Assembly (NCBI GenBank): GCA_001599675.1
Contig: BCHP01000002.1
Coordinates: 5,320,981 to 5,384,980 of the forward strand
Source: Basipetospora chlamydospora
Lineage: Eukaryota; Ascomycota; Sordariomycetes; Microascales
Length of the DNA stretch: 64,000 nt
Reading direction: 5' to 3'
Below, in pieces: positions 13,092 through 24,673 of this stretch. Each line of letters opens with the position of its first letter. The first letter of the stretch is position 1. The translations under genes and the position numbers were made by a program. The notes under the pieces are model-generated. The model made no database searches and was not told the DNA's origin. It worked only from the letters and a program-made list of their open reading frames with translations.

Positions 13092-13679
13092 GGCCTGCTA
13101 AATAGAGGGGCCCTGAAGCGTGTCTTTGGAGGAGGGGAACACGCCTGGTGGCTTGCCGTGCAGGTCCTTGCTGAGCGAACTTGGGAGAATCTAAATGGTT
13201 ACGGCTTCAGGGGCTATGAGTGCATGGTATCTATATGCTATTATGAGTGGTCTATGCCTATCAGATATAGGTCTTTTGAGAGAGAAGAGCCTGGTCATGT
13301 TCAAGCCCTTTTCAACCCTCTTTCCTGTTCATTTTCCCACCTCTCCCTTTCACCTGTTATTCCTCGCCTCTTCCACCCAACCAGGCACTTTCTTTTAGAG
13401 GAAAAAGGAGTCCGAGGAAGCCGGGAAACTCACAATTGGAGCCAAGAGGCGGGGCAGTCTCAAGGTGGTCGTTTTGCATAAGTTAGAAAGAAGTGGCCCG
13501 AAAGCGCATGATATCAACTGACGCTGTGAGATGGAAACCCCGTTGAGTTGGTTTCAACGGAGACATCGACCGAGCTTCAGGGTATCACCTGCCTAATATT
13601 TTTTTTTAAAGAACTGAAACAAACTCCCCCCGGTAACTCCATATTCATATTATCTATTATAAAATTACACGGGAAGGTA
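13092..13679. other. Region between convergent gene ends
   Basis: 3' flanks of the acidic hypothetical gene and the minus-strand zinc-knuckle gene. AT-rich near 13600-13680. No gene is seen. Confidence 0.4.
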
Positions 13680-14911
13680 TTACCTCCCCTGGTTCATCGC
13701 TCGCGTCATAGCGACTCGAGCGCTGAACGGGCTCAAGCTCCGCTCCCTCGGCGCCGGATTGGCCCCACCTCGCGGCGACCGCGCTTCGTTCCTTGAGGGG
13801 CCCTGGCTATAGCCCTGCCGCGGCTCCGGCTCGCGAGAATCCCAATCGTCACGTCTGCCTCCCCAGCCTCCACGGCCCGAAAAACCGCCCCCTCGGCCCC
13901 CCCTGCCTCTGGATGGCCTGAATCCGCTGTCGTCGTCCCTGGTCCTGTAGCGAGGCTGGTAGTTGCCCGGTGGTGACATGCTCCTGCGATCGGGTTCCCT
14001 GTGCATCGGCCTCTCCGGGCTATGGCTAGGGCTGCGACTGCGACTGCGGCTCCAACTCCGGCTGCGGCTTTCGCTCCTGCCGCGACTGTCACTCCTGCCG
14101 CGGCTGGGGGACCTGTGCCGTCTCTGGTGAGGACTTGGGCCGCGGCTCACACTTCTCGTGATGCTGTGCTCGCGACTCCGGCTCACACTACGACTGAGGC
14201 TCCGTGTGTAACTCCGACCTCGTGACCGTGAGCGACTTCGACTGATGCTCCTGCTACGGCTCCGGCTCCGGCTATCGTCCCGGTATGAGCGGTAGCCAGA
14301 GCCAGGCCGAGCGCCGTCGGCGGCTGACCTGTTGGACCTCGGAGCTGGAGATAGGCCTCGAGGCGATGCCGAAGCATTGGTGGAGATAGTAGAAACCGAG
14401 TCCACGGATGCAGAACGCGACCGTGTACGCCCCCGGCCACCTTCAGCCCTTCTGATCAGGTCATCGTCGCGCTCATCCTCCTCTCGCTTCTTCGCCCTCT
14501 CGGCCTCCCTCTTGGCCAGCTCGGCATCAGCAAGACCCTTCCTAGACGGCTGTCAGCAACCACGGAGTCCGGTAATTGGGATAAGTAGCGACAAAGTAAG
14601 AACTGGAGAATGGGGTGGGGGGAAGAGACACCAACCTCGCGTCGGCAGAGTCTAGCGAGTCGTTTGTGAGCTTCGGCATGAGCTTTGGGTTGCGGAGCTG
14701 CTGTGTCCTCGACGGCCGGGGGACGTATGGCCTCTCTTGAACTGGGACTTTGCATTCGTACGTATAGTGCCGTGCTGAGGATGTTAGTTGAACTGAAGAG
14801 GATGCAGTTATCCGCGAAAGGGAGTGACGTATCTTTCTTGAGGCAACGTTGACACTGGACACTGCCGGGCGTGGGCTTTCTTGGCCCGCCTCGGCCCCGA
14901 TAGACAAACAT
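13680..14911 (-). CDS. Zinc-knuckle, RS-rich RNA-binding protein (about 360 aa, 3 exons; one splice junction irregular)
   Basis: Exon 1 is 14911-14829 (starts MFVYRGRGGPRKPTPG), exon 2 14774-14636 and exon 3 14541-13680. Exon 1 carries the first zinc ligands CQRC, exon 2 the last ones in HYTYEC, followed by the conserved VPVQERPYVPRPSRTQQL. Exon 3 starts with an alanine/lysine helix (KGLADAELAKREAERAKK) and continues into long Arg-Ser repeats and RG-rich sequence. This is the ZCCHC10-like family, linked to splicing or mRNP biology in the nucleus. The exon 2-3 junction closes cleanly. The exon 1-2 junction (GATAC/GTCACT ... CTCAG/CACGG) leaves the reading frame one nucleotide out, so either the splice is non-canonical or the locus carries a one-base indel or sequence error. 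Confidence 0.78.
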
Positions 14912-16301
14912 TGTTGTGTGATTGATTACCAGGTCGTGCCTCCTTTGATGCTGATTTATGTGCGGCTTGGGAAAAAAAAAAAAAGGGATAAACAAGCGCC
15001 GAGGATTGTGATGGCGGAAGAGGATGTTTCCGGTGTGTCGTTGAAGTCGAGCCTGCAAGACTGTGTGATGAAGGGCAAGTTGGAGGCGATAGGGAGCTTA
15101 CATAATCAACATTCCCCGCCAAGAACTCGCAACTTGGACTTCTCCGCCTTAACTTCTCCAGCCCCAGTCTCATCGTCACCGGTGCCGAGAAAAGAGAACA
15201 TTGAAGAGCAAAGACGACGACGTCCATCCGACCTGACGATGCTGTCGTAGAGCCCGTGGAACCTCCATCAAGATCCACGGACCTCACTGAAGTTTTACTC
15301 GGTGGGATTACGCGTGGCTTCTGCTTCTGCCTAACCCCGACGTTAGCATATCGAACTCCAGTCTCCCTCTCTCTCCCTCTCCGTCCTGCGAAACCTCACC
15401 GTTCATCGCACTGGGAGACCGGCTGCACATCTTCGCGACCGCAGTGCGCAATCTTTACCGGACCGCCTGTGCCTCCTACACCATTTCTTGAATCTGCTTC
15501 TAGACTGGGAAATGCATGGATAGATAGCGACACCGAGTCCTCAGGCTTGCGCAGATACTTGATTCAACAGCGTTTGTTTGACTGCAACTTCTGCCCAGCC
15601 CGAAGTGCGTCGCTGTCTCGTTGAATCCACACGGTACGTACCAACCCGTCGTCTTGGCATCTCGCTGTCGGCTCTTCAGCTTTTTCCTCCCACGCCGCCC
15701 ACACCACACCACACACACACACACAAGTTTGTCCCGCAAACCCGCCGCCATCCCTCTTTCGTGCATGTGCCCGATTTCCATTCCCAAAATTTGTTCAACG
15801 ACTGCCGCTGTCGTCTCTCCTCCTATCGATTGTATCGCTCCGTGGCCCGCGATACACCAAGCACCAGCCTTTGTCGCTATGGCTTCCTGTTGTCTCTGAA
15901 CACAACATCCTCTGACTTTTGTTCATTGCCAAGGCCGCTTCTATCGCATTGTCGTCGAGCAGCAATTCGACACTCGAGACATTACTACTCTTGACCCCAA
16001 CTCCACGCGAGCCCGCCTCCTAACAGCACAAGGCAACCCCTACACATAAACCACCGGCGATACGATGGCTGGCAGGGCACAACCATGATTACCGGTTTCC
16101 ACATCCTCTCTCGGCCGCTTTGATCTAGCTGCGTTTTTCACTTCGGATATCGCATTTTGATTCTTTCCTCCATTGGACACTCTGTTTCGCGTCCCCATCG
16201 CCAGTCCAGCGTTTATCACCTAATCAACCCACTCGTCGAACCCCGACCTGCTGGTCCGTCTACGAGTAGCCGAAGGACTCCATCGTTCTTCCATTCGCGC
16301 A
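14912..16301. other. Divergent promoter region of the zinc-knuckle and R3H genes
   Basis: No coding segment is convincing. The right half is pyrimidine-rich, like a long fungal leader for the R3H gene. A CA-rich microsatellite sits at 15701-15725. Confidence 0.45.
15701..15725 (+). repeat. (CA)n microsatellite
   Basis: Imperfect then perfect CA repeats in the presumed leader or promoter of the R3H gene. Confidence 0.85.
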
Positions 16302-18965
16302 ATGACGACAGCCCAGGTATCTTCGGGCGTGCCCAAGCCGTCCTTTGCCAAGGTATGTGAGAGACGTAGTGTATCCCCGCGAGGCCCTGACGTATCATAT
16401 CTCAGCTTGAAGCCTCAAGCCACTGCCGCACTCTTTTTTTGACTTCTTACCAAGCTTATAAGCTGACCACCTTCTCGTAGGTCGTTGCCGCATCCAGGGA
16501 GCAGCCCGCAATCGTCTCATCCCGCCCCGCTACCTCCCCCCCAAGGCCACAGACGGCTGCGAACGACCTCCCCACCCCTCCTCTTGCCAACGGGGTGTCC
16601 ACATCCGCCTCGGCTTCGCTGCCCTCGGTGACGGCGGTCACTATGGAGGGCCCCGAATCCATCGATGGCATTGTGGCGGGGTTGAAGAATGCGACAATCG
16701 AGCCCAGGGCCCCCAGTCTCGTTGTCAACGGAAGCGGCGTTGCCCTTCCTGACAAATTCAACGGCATTGGCAGGGAGTCTAGTTCCGGGGACTCGGCCTC
16801 AGATCTTGGGGCGAAGCCACCGAGCCTGGATGGCAAGAGCATCACCTCGGGAACAACGTTCGCACTGGACGAGAAGGAATCTCTACGACCCGATGATAGC
16901 GCTAGTGTCAAGGCTGCCGCTGTTGAGGATGACGATGCCTTTTCTATTCGAGGCTCGCTCCTTGCGAGCTCCCGCATGGGCTCAGATGTCGCCGTGCGCC
17001 GCATCCTGTCTGATGACATCTCTGAGCGAAGGGTGCCCCAGCATGCTGTTGGGCAGCAGGCCATCGCCATGGCCCAGGGCGTCACTGGGCAGCAGCCTGC
17101 CACCGGCGTTGCCGTTCCCACCGACGCCCTCAATGTGATCTATCGGAAGGCCCCCGACGAGAAACTGCTCGAGGCCATGCAGTCGCCCAAAGATCGCATC
17201 TTCCTTCTTCGCCTCGAGAAGGATGTCGTTGATTTTGTCCGGGACTCCAAGTACGTGAACTCTCGTACAACAAGCACCCCTGTACTGGCTAAACAGCGCT
17301 AATCGTATGTCTCAGGGAGCCCTACATGGACCTTCCGCCCTGCAATTCGTTCTGCAGGATGTTGACGCACAAGCTTGCGGACTACTACCACATGACACAC
17401 TCGTTCGAGCCGAATATCGGTTCGGTGCGAATCTTCAGAACCCCGTTCTGTCGTGTGCCCCCGTCTCTCGCGAACATTGTGGAGGCCAACTCTGCTGCTG
17501 CCAGCACCCCGCCCCCCGTGGTCATCCCCCGCAAGATTATGCGGCGGGACGACGGTGGCGATAGGGCCAACTCCAGTGCAGGCCCCTCGAAGCCGACCTC
17601 GGAGGATGGTAGTGATGGAAAGGACAAAGCGGCCAAAGAAAAGTACGCCATGCCTTTGTGTGATTACATGCTTATGACTATGCTGACTCTATGAAGGTTG
17701 TCCCGAGAAGAGAGGGAGGAGGCCTACAACCGAGCTAGGGAACGCATCTTTGGCAATGTTGACAAGAATGGAGAGGCTACACAGGGTAAGGCATCCCTAT
17801 CTGCCTTTGTCCACAACTCTGGTTAACATGGCATTGTGACTTTAGATGATGCTGGGGTCTCGAGGGCGAGCTCCGTGTCGACAAAGGACAAGTCCAACAT
17901 CGGCAGAAGGGCCAAGAATGAGAGACGCAGGCGCGATTCCGGTAGTTTCGAATCGCGCACCCAGTATGCCGTCTTCTATCCTTCTCCCCACCAGCCACCT
18001 TGGGCTGGCCAGCCTCAGTATGTCCCTATCGCCACCCCTCAGTTCAACAACCAAGTCCAGCAAGGCTATGCCAACCAAGGACCTGGCCCCTATGGGGCCC
18101 CGAGCTTCCCGGCGATGATGCCGAATCCTGGTTATCCTCAGGCATATTCCAATACGCAGCCGGTAAGTTCTTGTCGTCGTTGAATGCACCTTGCTCCATG
18201 GCCAGCGGCTCATTACATGTTTAGTATCCCCAGCCGGGCCAGCAGCGGTACCCTCCCGCCTCGGTGGGCATGTACGGGACCAACCCCCCTGGACCGCCCG
18301 CTCAAGCGAACTGGCAGCAGCCGGCCTTTAACCCGGCAGCCGCCGCGTATCCGCCCGCGCCCGCGCCCGTGCCCGCTGGTCCCCCGGCCCAAGCTGCGGC
18401 CCCGGGTTCAATGGGCCCTGGGGTTCCGTACATGTACGGGCAACTGCCCTCGAACTTGAACCCCAACGACCCAAAGGCCCAGCATCCGATTCCCGGAAGC
18501 TACAATCGTCACGCGTTCAACCCCAAGACGCAGTCGTTTGTCCCCAACGCCGGGGCCCCGCAGATGCAGAGCCAGGGCCCTCGCTATCCGGCGCCGGGAT
18601 CTCACCATGGGAGCCCTCAGATTGGGTCGCCGCACCTGGCCTACAACCCTAGTTTCCAGCCGGGGGTGGGAGTGGTACCGCCTCCGATGCCTCCGCAGCA
18701 CTTTGGCGGCGGATATGCGATGGCACGCCAGGGTTCCAACAACTCGATGATGGCATACCATCACCCCCCACAGCATGTGCAGCAGGCGCCTCCCATGCCA
18801 CAGGGAGTGCCGCAGGCGATGCCGCCGCACGCCCAGCCGGTCCACGCCCAGCAGATACCCAACAAGCACCCGATTCCCCAGGGACCGTCGATGGCCGGGC
18901 AGGCCTTCAGCCACTTGCCGCCCCACTACGGGAACCCGGCCACCTTGCCTCAGAAGCCGACATAG
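16302..18965 (+). CDS. R3H and SUZ domain RNA-binding protein (764 aa, 6 exons)
   Basis: Exons are 16302-16352, 16481-17250, 17316-17642, 17697-17785, 17846-18162 and 18225-18965; all introns are GT-AG and phases close. An Ala/Ser-rich N-terminus is followed by an R3H domain spanning the exon 2-3 junction (DRIFLLRLEKDVVDFVRD, then HKLADYYHMTHSF and VRIFRTPFCRVP). A SUZ-type motif follows across the exon 3-4 boundary (IPRKIMRRDD, then SREEREEAYNRARERIFGN). The C-terminal 350 residues are Pro/Gln/Gly/Tyr-rich and disordered. R3H and SUZ domains bind single-stranded RNA, so a cytoplasmic mRNP or post-transcriptional role is likely; the target is unknown. Exon 1 encodes only 17 residues, but its frame and start context are good. 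Confidence 0.9.
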
Positions 18966-19259
18966 GATGGTCGGCGCGAGTATAAAAGACACAGCGCGGG
19001 GGAGATGAGCGGCCGGTTATGGCATAAAGGAGGAGGACGGCGGGCATACAGAAGCGAATAGCGTGCGCATCTGCCGGTGTTGGACCGGTGTTTGGAACCA
19101 GGAGTCAGTCGCGACAACACTACACTACATGGAGTAATAGGAATGGAAATACAGAGCATACGGGCGTTAAGACGGCGGGAAAGAAGAGATATGCGACGGC
19201 CTTATTTTTCGTTCAGTCTTGTTCGCTCTCAACGAGTTTCCCCTAGCAGACAGACGCGA

Positions 19260-19293
<34 letters not shown>

Positions 19294-19902
19294 CCATATT
19301 TTGACATGGAGTAAACCTCAATTTTTATAAGCTGCTCGTTCCCTCATCGTGGTGAAGCTGTTATCCGGGGTCTTCACTACACCACGACACCAGCTCGCAT
19401 ATTTGGAAAAGGGGGTGCTTGTTCTCAGTAAGAGAGTAATAGATCAATACTCTTTCATGACCACTCACAATGTGAAGCACATCCAGGGATAACATGAAAG
19501 CACTGCTTCGTCTTGGCACAAGCCAAGTGTCGATTTCCAGTCGCTGTCTACTACAGAGACAGGCATCTAAGGGTTCGGTAGAAAGATCGCAAAAAGTAGA
19601 AACAGCTAAGAGAGACAAATCCCCCCAAGAAAGCCCTGTTGAACGCCCACATATGACATGAGTATCTTGAAACCCAACCCTTTTTACCCCCCTCCTCTCC
19701 CTCCCTCCTTCTTCGTGGCCTCACATCGTCATCGTCATAGACTCCGCTCTCCACCTTGGTCCCTAAACCGAGAAACACTGAAGACGGGAAACAATAAAAT
19801 CCGGACCGCAGGTGTAAGAGAAAAAAGTAGGAAAGAGGAGATGATATGCAATAAGATGTGCTGATCACCCCCTTTATTTTCCTCACTCATCAGAACCAAA
19901 GC
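18966..19902. other. Region between convergent gene ends
   Basis: 3' flanks of the R3H gene and eIF3f. It contains a GACA microsatellite at about 19261-19293. No gene is seen. Confidence 0.4.
19261..19293 (+). repeat. (GACA)n microsatellite
   Basis: Tandem tetranucleotide repeat of about eight units in the 3' intergenic DNA. Confidence 0.85.
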
Positions 19903-20985
19903 CTAATCGGCGTTCTCCCTCGGCTCCCGGGGTTCCCTCTGGTGAGCGCCACCGCGGCCACCGCCTCTGCCGCCCCTCTTGCCGCCCCGGCCGCCGCGCT
20001 GGCCATCCTTGCCCTCGCCGTCGCCGGCCTTGTCGCCTTCCTTCTCGCCGAAGCCGACCAGCGTGGACGTGGCGAGGCGCTGGGACAGCTCGATCTGGGT
20101 GCGGATGGTGTTGGCGAGGTAGGCGACCATGAGGACGTCCTGGATGTGGTTGTTAAAGTCGCGGTCGATCTGCTGGGGGTCGACCTTGGGGGTGAGGGAG
20201 AGGGAGTTCATGAGGAACTGGCCCAGGGCGTTATTGGGCTCGTCCTCCTCATCGAGGATGCGGCTGATCCAGTCGGAGACCTTGTCGAGCATGCCGAGGG
20301 TGGACTCGAGGGAGCGGGCGAGGCCCTCCACGTCGGTGGCCAGGGGCGCGGCGCGGGACTCGGAGTCCTTGGCGGCGGAGATGGCCTCGAGTGCAGAGCG
20401 CTCCGAGTCGCCGTAGACGACCTTGTGGGGCACCTGGACGAAGAGGCACGACGAGGCGGCGCTCTCGGCGTTGAGGGCCACGGGAGCCGAGATGTAGCAC
20501 CGCGTGTCGATGGGCGCTCCGGGGTCGGTGGAGATGGTGAGGTGGACGGCCGGGTGGGGGAAGGTGCCCGTCTCGGGGCTGGCGAAGAAGTTCTGGATGA
20601 GGGCAGAGAAGGAGTTGAGCTCGAGCGAGGTGGTGTACCAGCCCAGGAGGGACTCGCGGGGGCTGGCCTTGAGGGCGAGGGCGAGCATGTTCTTCTGGTA
20701 GTCCACGTCGACCTCGACCTGGTCCTCGTTCTCGGTGTGGGGGATGGCGAAGCATGAGCGCACCTCGACCTCGGCGCCATCCTCGGACCGCACGCCGATG
20801 AGGGCGCCGATGACGCGCTGGGACTGGGTGTCGCGGGTGTCGCGGCGCACGGCGTGGTCGAGGATGGAGAGGACGACCTGCGGCTGGATGTTGACGGTGA
20901 CGGGGTTGAGCGACATGTTCATGCCCTGGGCGGCGGGCACCAGGGGCCTCGCCAGGTGGAGGAAGTTTGTGACTTCGGTAGCCAT
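19903..20985 (-). CDS. eIF3f: Translation initiation factor eIF3 subunit f (360 aa)
   Basis: Single exon. The product is a structural subunit of the eIF3 complex, which recruits mRNA to the 40S ribosome. The MPN domain starts near residue 30 (VNIQPQVVLSILDHAVRR, then RVIGALIGVRSEDG). The stretch GWYTTSLELNSFSALIQNFF occupies the place where MPN+ deubiquitinases carry HxH metal ligands; these are absent, so no protease activity is expected, as known for eIF3f. The C-terminal half (LGMLDKVSDWISRILDEE, then NNHIQDVLMVAYLANTIRTQIEL) matches the family. A short RGG-rich tail is an addition common in fungi. Length is normal. It is head to head with UTP25, with 495 bp between start codons. Confidence 0.95.
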   Translation of the reverse strand: MATEVTNFLHLARPLVPAAQGMNMSLNPVTVNIQPQVVLSILDHAVRRDTRDTQSQRVIGALIGVRSEDGAEVEVRSCFAIPHTENEDQVEVDVDYQKNMLALALKASPRESLLGWYTTSLELNSFSALIQNFFASPETGTFPHPAVHLTISTDPGAPIDTRCYISAPVALNAESAASSCLFVQVPHKVVYGDSERSALEAISAAKDSESRAAPLATDVEGLARSLESTLGMLDKVSDWISRILDEEDEPNNALGQFLMNSLSLTPKVDPQQIDRDFNNHIQDVLMVAYLANTIRTQIELSQRLATSTLVGFGEKEGDKAGDGEGKDGQRGGRGGKRGGRGGGRGGAHQREPREPRENAD

Positions 20986-21480
20986 GTTGGGTGGTCTGTG
21001 TCTTTTTTGTCTCGGGAAGGGGGAGGTTCGGAGAGAGAGCGGGGGAGCGGTCTCTAAAACTTGTCGTCGAGAGGCGAGAGGGGGCGGGGGGAGCGAACTC
21101 GTTTCGGGATGAGGGTCGGATGGGTGTGTCCTTTTCGATGTTTTCGGTGGGAATGTCCGGAAGACGCCGGAAATTGGGGGGAGGGGCTGGGTAGGAAGAG
21201 ACTTTGGGGTGGCCTATCGAATAGTGGGATGGGATGCCGTCGATTTTGGCGGAGAAATTTGTGCCTTGGAGTTGGTGATACTGTGAGGGCTACGATAACG
21301 ATAAGAAAGGAGAGTGGCTTGGCTGCCCCTCTGTTGTGGCTGAAAGGTGGCTCGATTTGGGTGGGTGGCTCCTGCCGTGTAAGAAGCCAATTTTTTTATG
21401 AGACTGGGCAGGAGAAGGGAGAGTAGCTCGAACATCACTCTCCAACCCCACATTTAATCATTTTACTCCTGCTCCAAATC
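20986..21480. promoter_or_regulatory. Shared divergent promoter of eIF3f and UTP25
   Basis: A 495-bp interval separates the two start codons. It contains G-rich runs next to eIF3f but no clear TATA box. Positions of any factor sites are unknown. Confidence 0.45.
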
Positions 21481-23855
21481 ATGGCACCTCATCGAAGAGC
21501 TGCGCCAGGTAATCGTGGGACCTCAGGAGGGAGAGGTGGGCGGGGAAGGGGTGGTCCTAGGGGTGGTGGTAGTAGGGGAGCTTTTAGGGGAGGTTCTCGA
21601 GGGGGTCCCAGAGGTGGTGGCCAAGGGCGCGGGAGAGGGCGCGGCAGAGGTGGCCCTCGATTCCCCACAGCTCGCCTTGCAGACCAAGATTCCGAGTAGG
21701 TGCCATATGAGGATGACCTTGATTTTATTCTCCAGTGCCTTTCACTAATGACTTGGCAGGGAATCCGGAAGCGAGAGCGGGTCAGAGCAGCCATCTGATG
21801 ACGAGTCCATGGATGAGATGGACCTTGATGACGAGGAGGAACAGAAGTCCGAGGTGAAGCCGTACATGGCTCTCATGCAAAGCTTCGCCGAGAGCTCGGC
21901 GCCCAAAGCAAAGAGGCGGAAACTCGACCACCAGGAGGGGGAGGGGGAGGAGGAGCCTGTGCTCGAGGAATCGGGGTCGGAATCGGGGTCGGAAGGCGGG
22001 GAGGACGAGGGTGGAGACGAGGACAAGGAAGTCGATTACGCCGATTCCGAGGGGGAGGATTCCGAAGGTGACATCCCCCTCGAGGCCGTCGATGATGATG
22101 AGGAAGACGCCTCGGACCCGTTCGATTCCCACTTCGCGAATCCAGATGAGGCCTCAATATCGGAAAAGGTCAAGGTTATCCAAGGCAACCAGTGGGTCAC
22201 CAAGCGGTCTGTCACAAAACGCTCCAGGGTGGTTTCGATGTACCCCAAAGAGGACACCGAAGACCCATCGGCGTCCTTCCCTACAATCTCTAGCCTGGAC
22301 TCGATGAAACTGAAGCAGCGGCTGAAGCCAGGGGCGGCCTCTCTAATACAGAAGTTCGATGACGTCCAGAAGGATATCGCCAGCACCCTCCTCAACTATC
22401 AGGACCTGTTCTACTGCCAGCGTACGGTTCGCAACTCCGAGAGTCTACGGAGGCTGACTTGCCTCCATGCACTCAACCACGTTTTCAAGTGAGTCCACCG
22501 AGTGCCATGCCACTAATAAATCCAAATCAAGCTAACACAGAAATTCCAGGACACGCGACCGCGTCCTGAAGAACAATGCGAAACTCGCCAAAGAGGGCGA
22601 GGACGCAGATCTCGAGCTCAGAGACCAGGGCTTCACCCGGCCAAAGGTCCTCTTCCTCCTCCCCACGCGGCAATCTTGCGTCAGGGTAGTAAACACCCTC
22701 GTAGAGCTCTGCCAGCCCGAGCAGCAGGAGAACAGGAAGCGGTTCGAGGACTCCTACGTCGAGACGGACGCCAACTTCGGCAAGGACAAGCCGGCCGACT
22801 TCAAGGACCTCTTTGACGGCAGCGACGACGACATGTTCCGCCTCGGCGTCATGTTCACCCGCAAGTCCATCAAGTACTTTGCCCCCTTCTACCGGTCCGA
22901 CATCCTGTTCGCCAGCCCCCTGGGCCTCCGCATGGCCATCGGCTCCGAGGAGGAGAAGGGGAAGAAGGTGGACTATGACTTCTTGAGCTCCATCGAGATG
23001 GTCGTCGTGGACCAGGCGGACGCGCTGCTGATGCAGAACTGGGAGCACGTGGAGTTCATCTTCGAGCACATGAACCTCCACCCACGGGAAGCGCACGACT
23101 ACGACATCAGCCGCGTGCGCAACTGGTACCTGGAGAACTGGGCCCGGAACTTCCGGCAGACGGTCGTCCTGTCGTCCTTCAACACGCCCGAGCTGGCCGA
23201 GCTCATGAGGCTCCACTGCCACAACTGGGCGGGCAAGTCCCGGCTCCAGCCCGAGTACGGCGGGGAGATCCAGCAGCTCGGCGTCCGAGCCAAGCAGACC
23301 TTCTCCCGCTTCGAGGCCCCCTCGGTCGACAAGGACCCGGACGCGCGGTTCGCCTACTTTGTCGCCACCATCGTGCCGTACCTCGCCAAGCGGGCCAAGG
23401 ACCTCTCGGGCGTGCTCATCTTCGTCCCCTCATACCTCGACTTCGTGCGCGTGCGGAACTACTTCGCCACGTCGGCGAGCCTGGGTAGCGTCTCGTTCGG
23501 CACCATCTCCGAGTACGCCGACGTGCCCGAGGCGTCGAGAGCGCGGTCGCACTTCTTGACGGGACGGCACCGCGTGCTGCTGTACACGGAGAGGGCGCAC
23601 CACTTCCGGCGGTACAACATCAAGGGCGCCAAGAGCGTCATCATGTACAGCATGCCGGACAATCCGCTGTTCTATAGGGAAATTGCAGGGGGTTACCTCG
23701 CAGCGAGCGAGCAGGACGCGATGTTGTCGGCGGGGCAGGGGTCGGTGAGGGTCATGTTCTCCAAGTATGATGCCATGAAGCTGGAGCGGGTAGTGGGCAG
23801 CCAGAGGGTGGGGAAGATGTTGACGGAACGCGGTGACACGTTTGATTTTGTGTAG
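21481..23855 (+). CDS. UTP25: U3 snoRNP-associated rRNA processing protein Utp25 (749 aa, 3 exons)
   Basis: Exons are 21481-21695, 21760-22488 and 22550-23855; introns are GT-AG and phases close. It works in the small-subunit processome during 18S rRNA maturation in the nucleolus. The N-terminus is RGG/Gly-Arg-rich and then strongly acidic (Glu/Asp/Ser), typical of nucleolar factors. The UTP25 domain covers roughly residues 260-749 and is a degenerate DEAD-box-like fold: VLFLLPTRQSCVRVV resembles motif Ia, and MVVVDQADALLMQNW stands where helicases carry DEAD. Since DEAD and Walker A are not intact, ATPase activity is not expected. The C-terminus (HHFRRYNIKGAKSVIMYSMP, then FYREI) is typical of the family. 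Length matches orthologues. Confidence 0.94.
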
Positions 23856-24244
23856 TATAATGGAAATGACGGCCTGTCTCTGTTTAAGGAGGGCGGAATG
23901 GACATGGCCAAGGGAAAGAAATATCGGCAGTTTAGTAAGACACATAGACGTTAGTTAGTTGATACCTTAGTCCCGAAACGATAGGCAGCGCCTTCAAGTC
24001 CTTCCCGTTGCCTTTGTTCCAACCTACTTGACTACATACACTATATAGTTCCCCCTTATCTCCTAGCGTCTCGCAGATACCTGTTAGGAATAAAAGTTAG
24101 ATAGAAGGAGAAGAAAGAGAAAAGAAGTAAGGAAAAGACAGGGGGGATTAAAAGGGAAGAAAGGAAAAAGAAAACATAGAAAGAAAAAAAAAAAGGGCAG
24201 TAGTAGTAGTTAGTCTATGCGGATCCGAAGAGACTGACTAGCAT

Positions 24245-24447
24245 AAAAAGAGTTCGGGCCCCCAGGGGCCTACATCTCTTGCTGGCTATCTACTCCTTTG
24301 GGAGGGGGGTGGGGGTCCGGGGGGGTTGGCGATAAACCCCCCCGGGCCCCCTGGCCTGACCGGGAATTGAACCCGTGGCCCTGACTTCCATTGTCGAAAC
24401 GAGCAAGGCAGGATCGACCTGACCAGATTCCACTCTGGCGCCCCCTG
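24245..24447 (-). ncRNA. tRNA-like, possibly SINE-derived Pol III unit
   Basis: On the minus strand GGTTCAATTCC (24373-24363) matches the Pol III B box, with a near-complete T arm around it. An A-box-like GAGTGGAATCTGG lies about 60 nt upstream. Downstream come a 17-bp GC hairpin (24311-24351) and a run of five T (24249-24245) that could end Pol III transcription. I could not fold a full cloverleaf: the acceptor ends do not pair, and the region between the boxes is long enough to need an intron. It therefore looks like a decayed tRNA or the tRNA-derived head of a SINE rather than a functional tRNA. Identity of the isoacceptor is not assignable. Confidence 0.35.
24311..24351. repeat. GC-rich inverted repeat (17-bp stem, 7-nt loop)
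   Basis: The arms 24311-24327 and 24335-24351 pair with one G-T wobble, leaving the loop GGCGATA. Seven consecutive G-C pairs lie in the core. It sits directly 3' of the tRNA-like sequence on the minus strand. Confidence 0.8.
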
Positions 24448-24673
24448 CCTCGCCGTTAGGACCTGGCTTCACTGGACCTGTATATAAGGTTTATACATGG
24501 CGGGGTACAACGCCTGCCTGAGGAAGGCGCTTCCGAGGCTTCGCTGTTAGGTGAGACATGCCGCATTGGCCACCAGTAGTCAGGGCATTGCCTTATACTC
24601 CTCCCAAGACGGCTGATACGGTTGATACCTGAACTCCCACCCCGTAGACTACTGTATACAGCACTCATCGCCT

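Noticed and set aside
19858..20757. Plus-strand open frame (299 codons) opposite eIF3f
   Set aside because: Antisense shadow of a GC-rich exon; the sense strand encodes an intact MPN-domain protein.
22527..23222. Minus-strand open frame (231 codons) opposite UTP25 exon 3
   Set aside because: Shadow frame; sense UTP25 motifs are intact.
24354..24447. Fully functional tRNA on the minus strand
   Set aside because: The B box is good, but the acceptor and anticodon stems do not close and no standard anticodon loop can be read.
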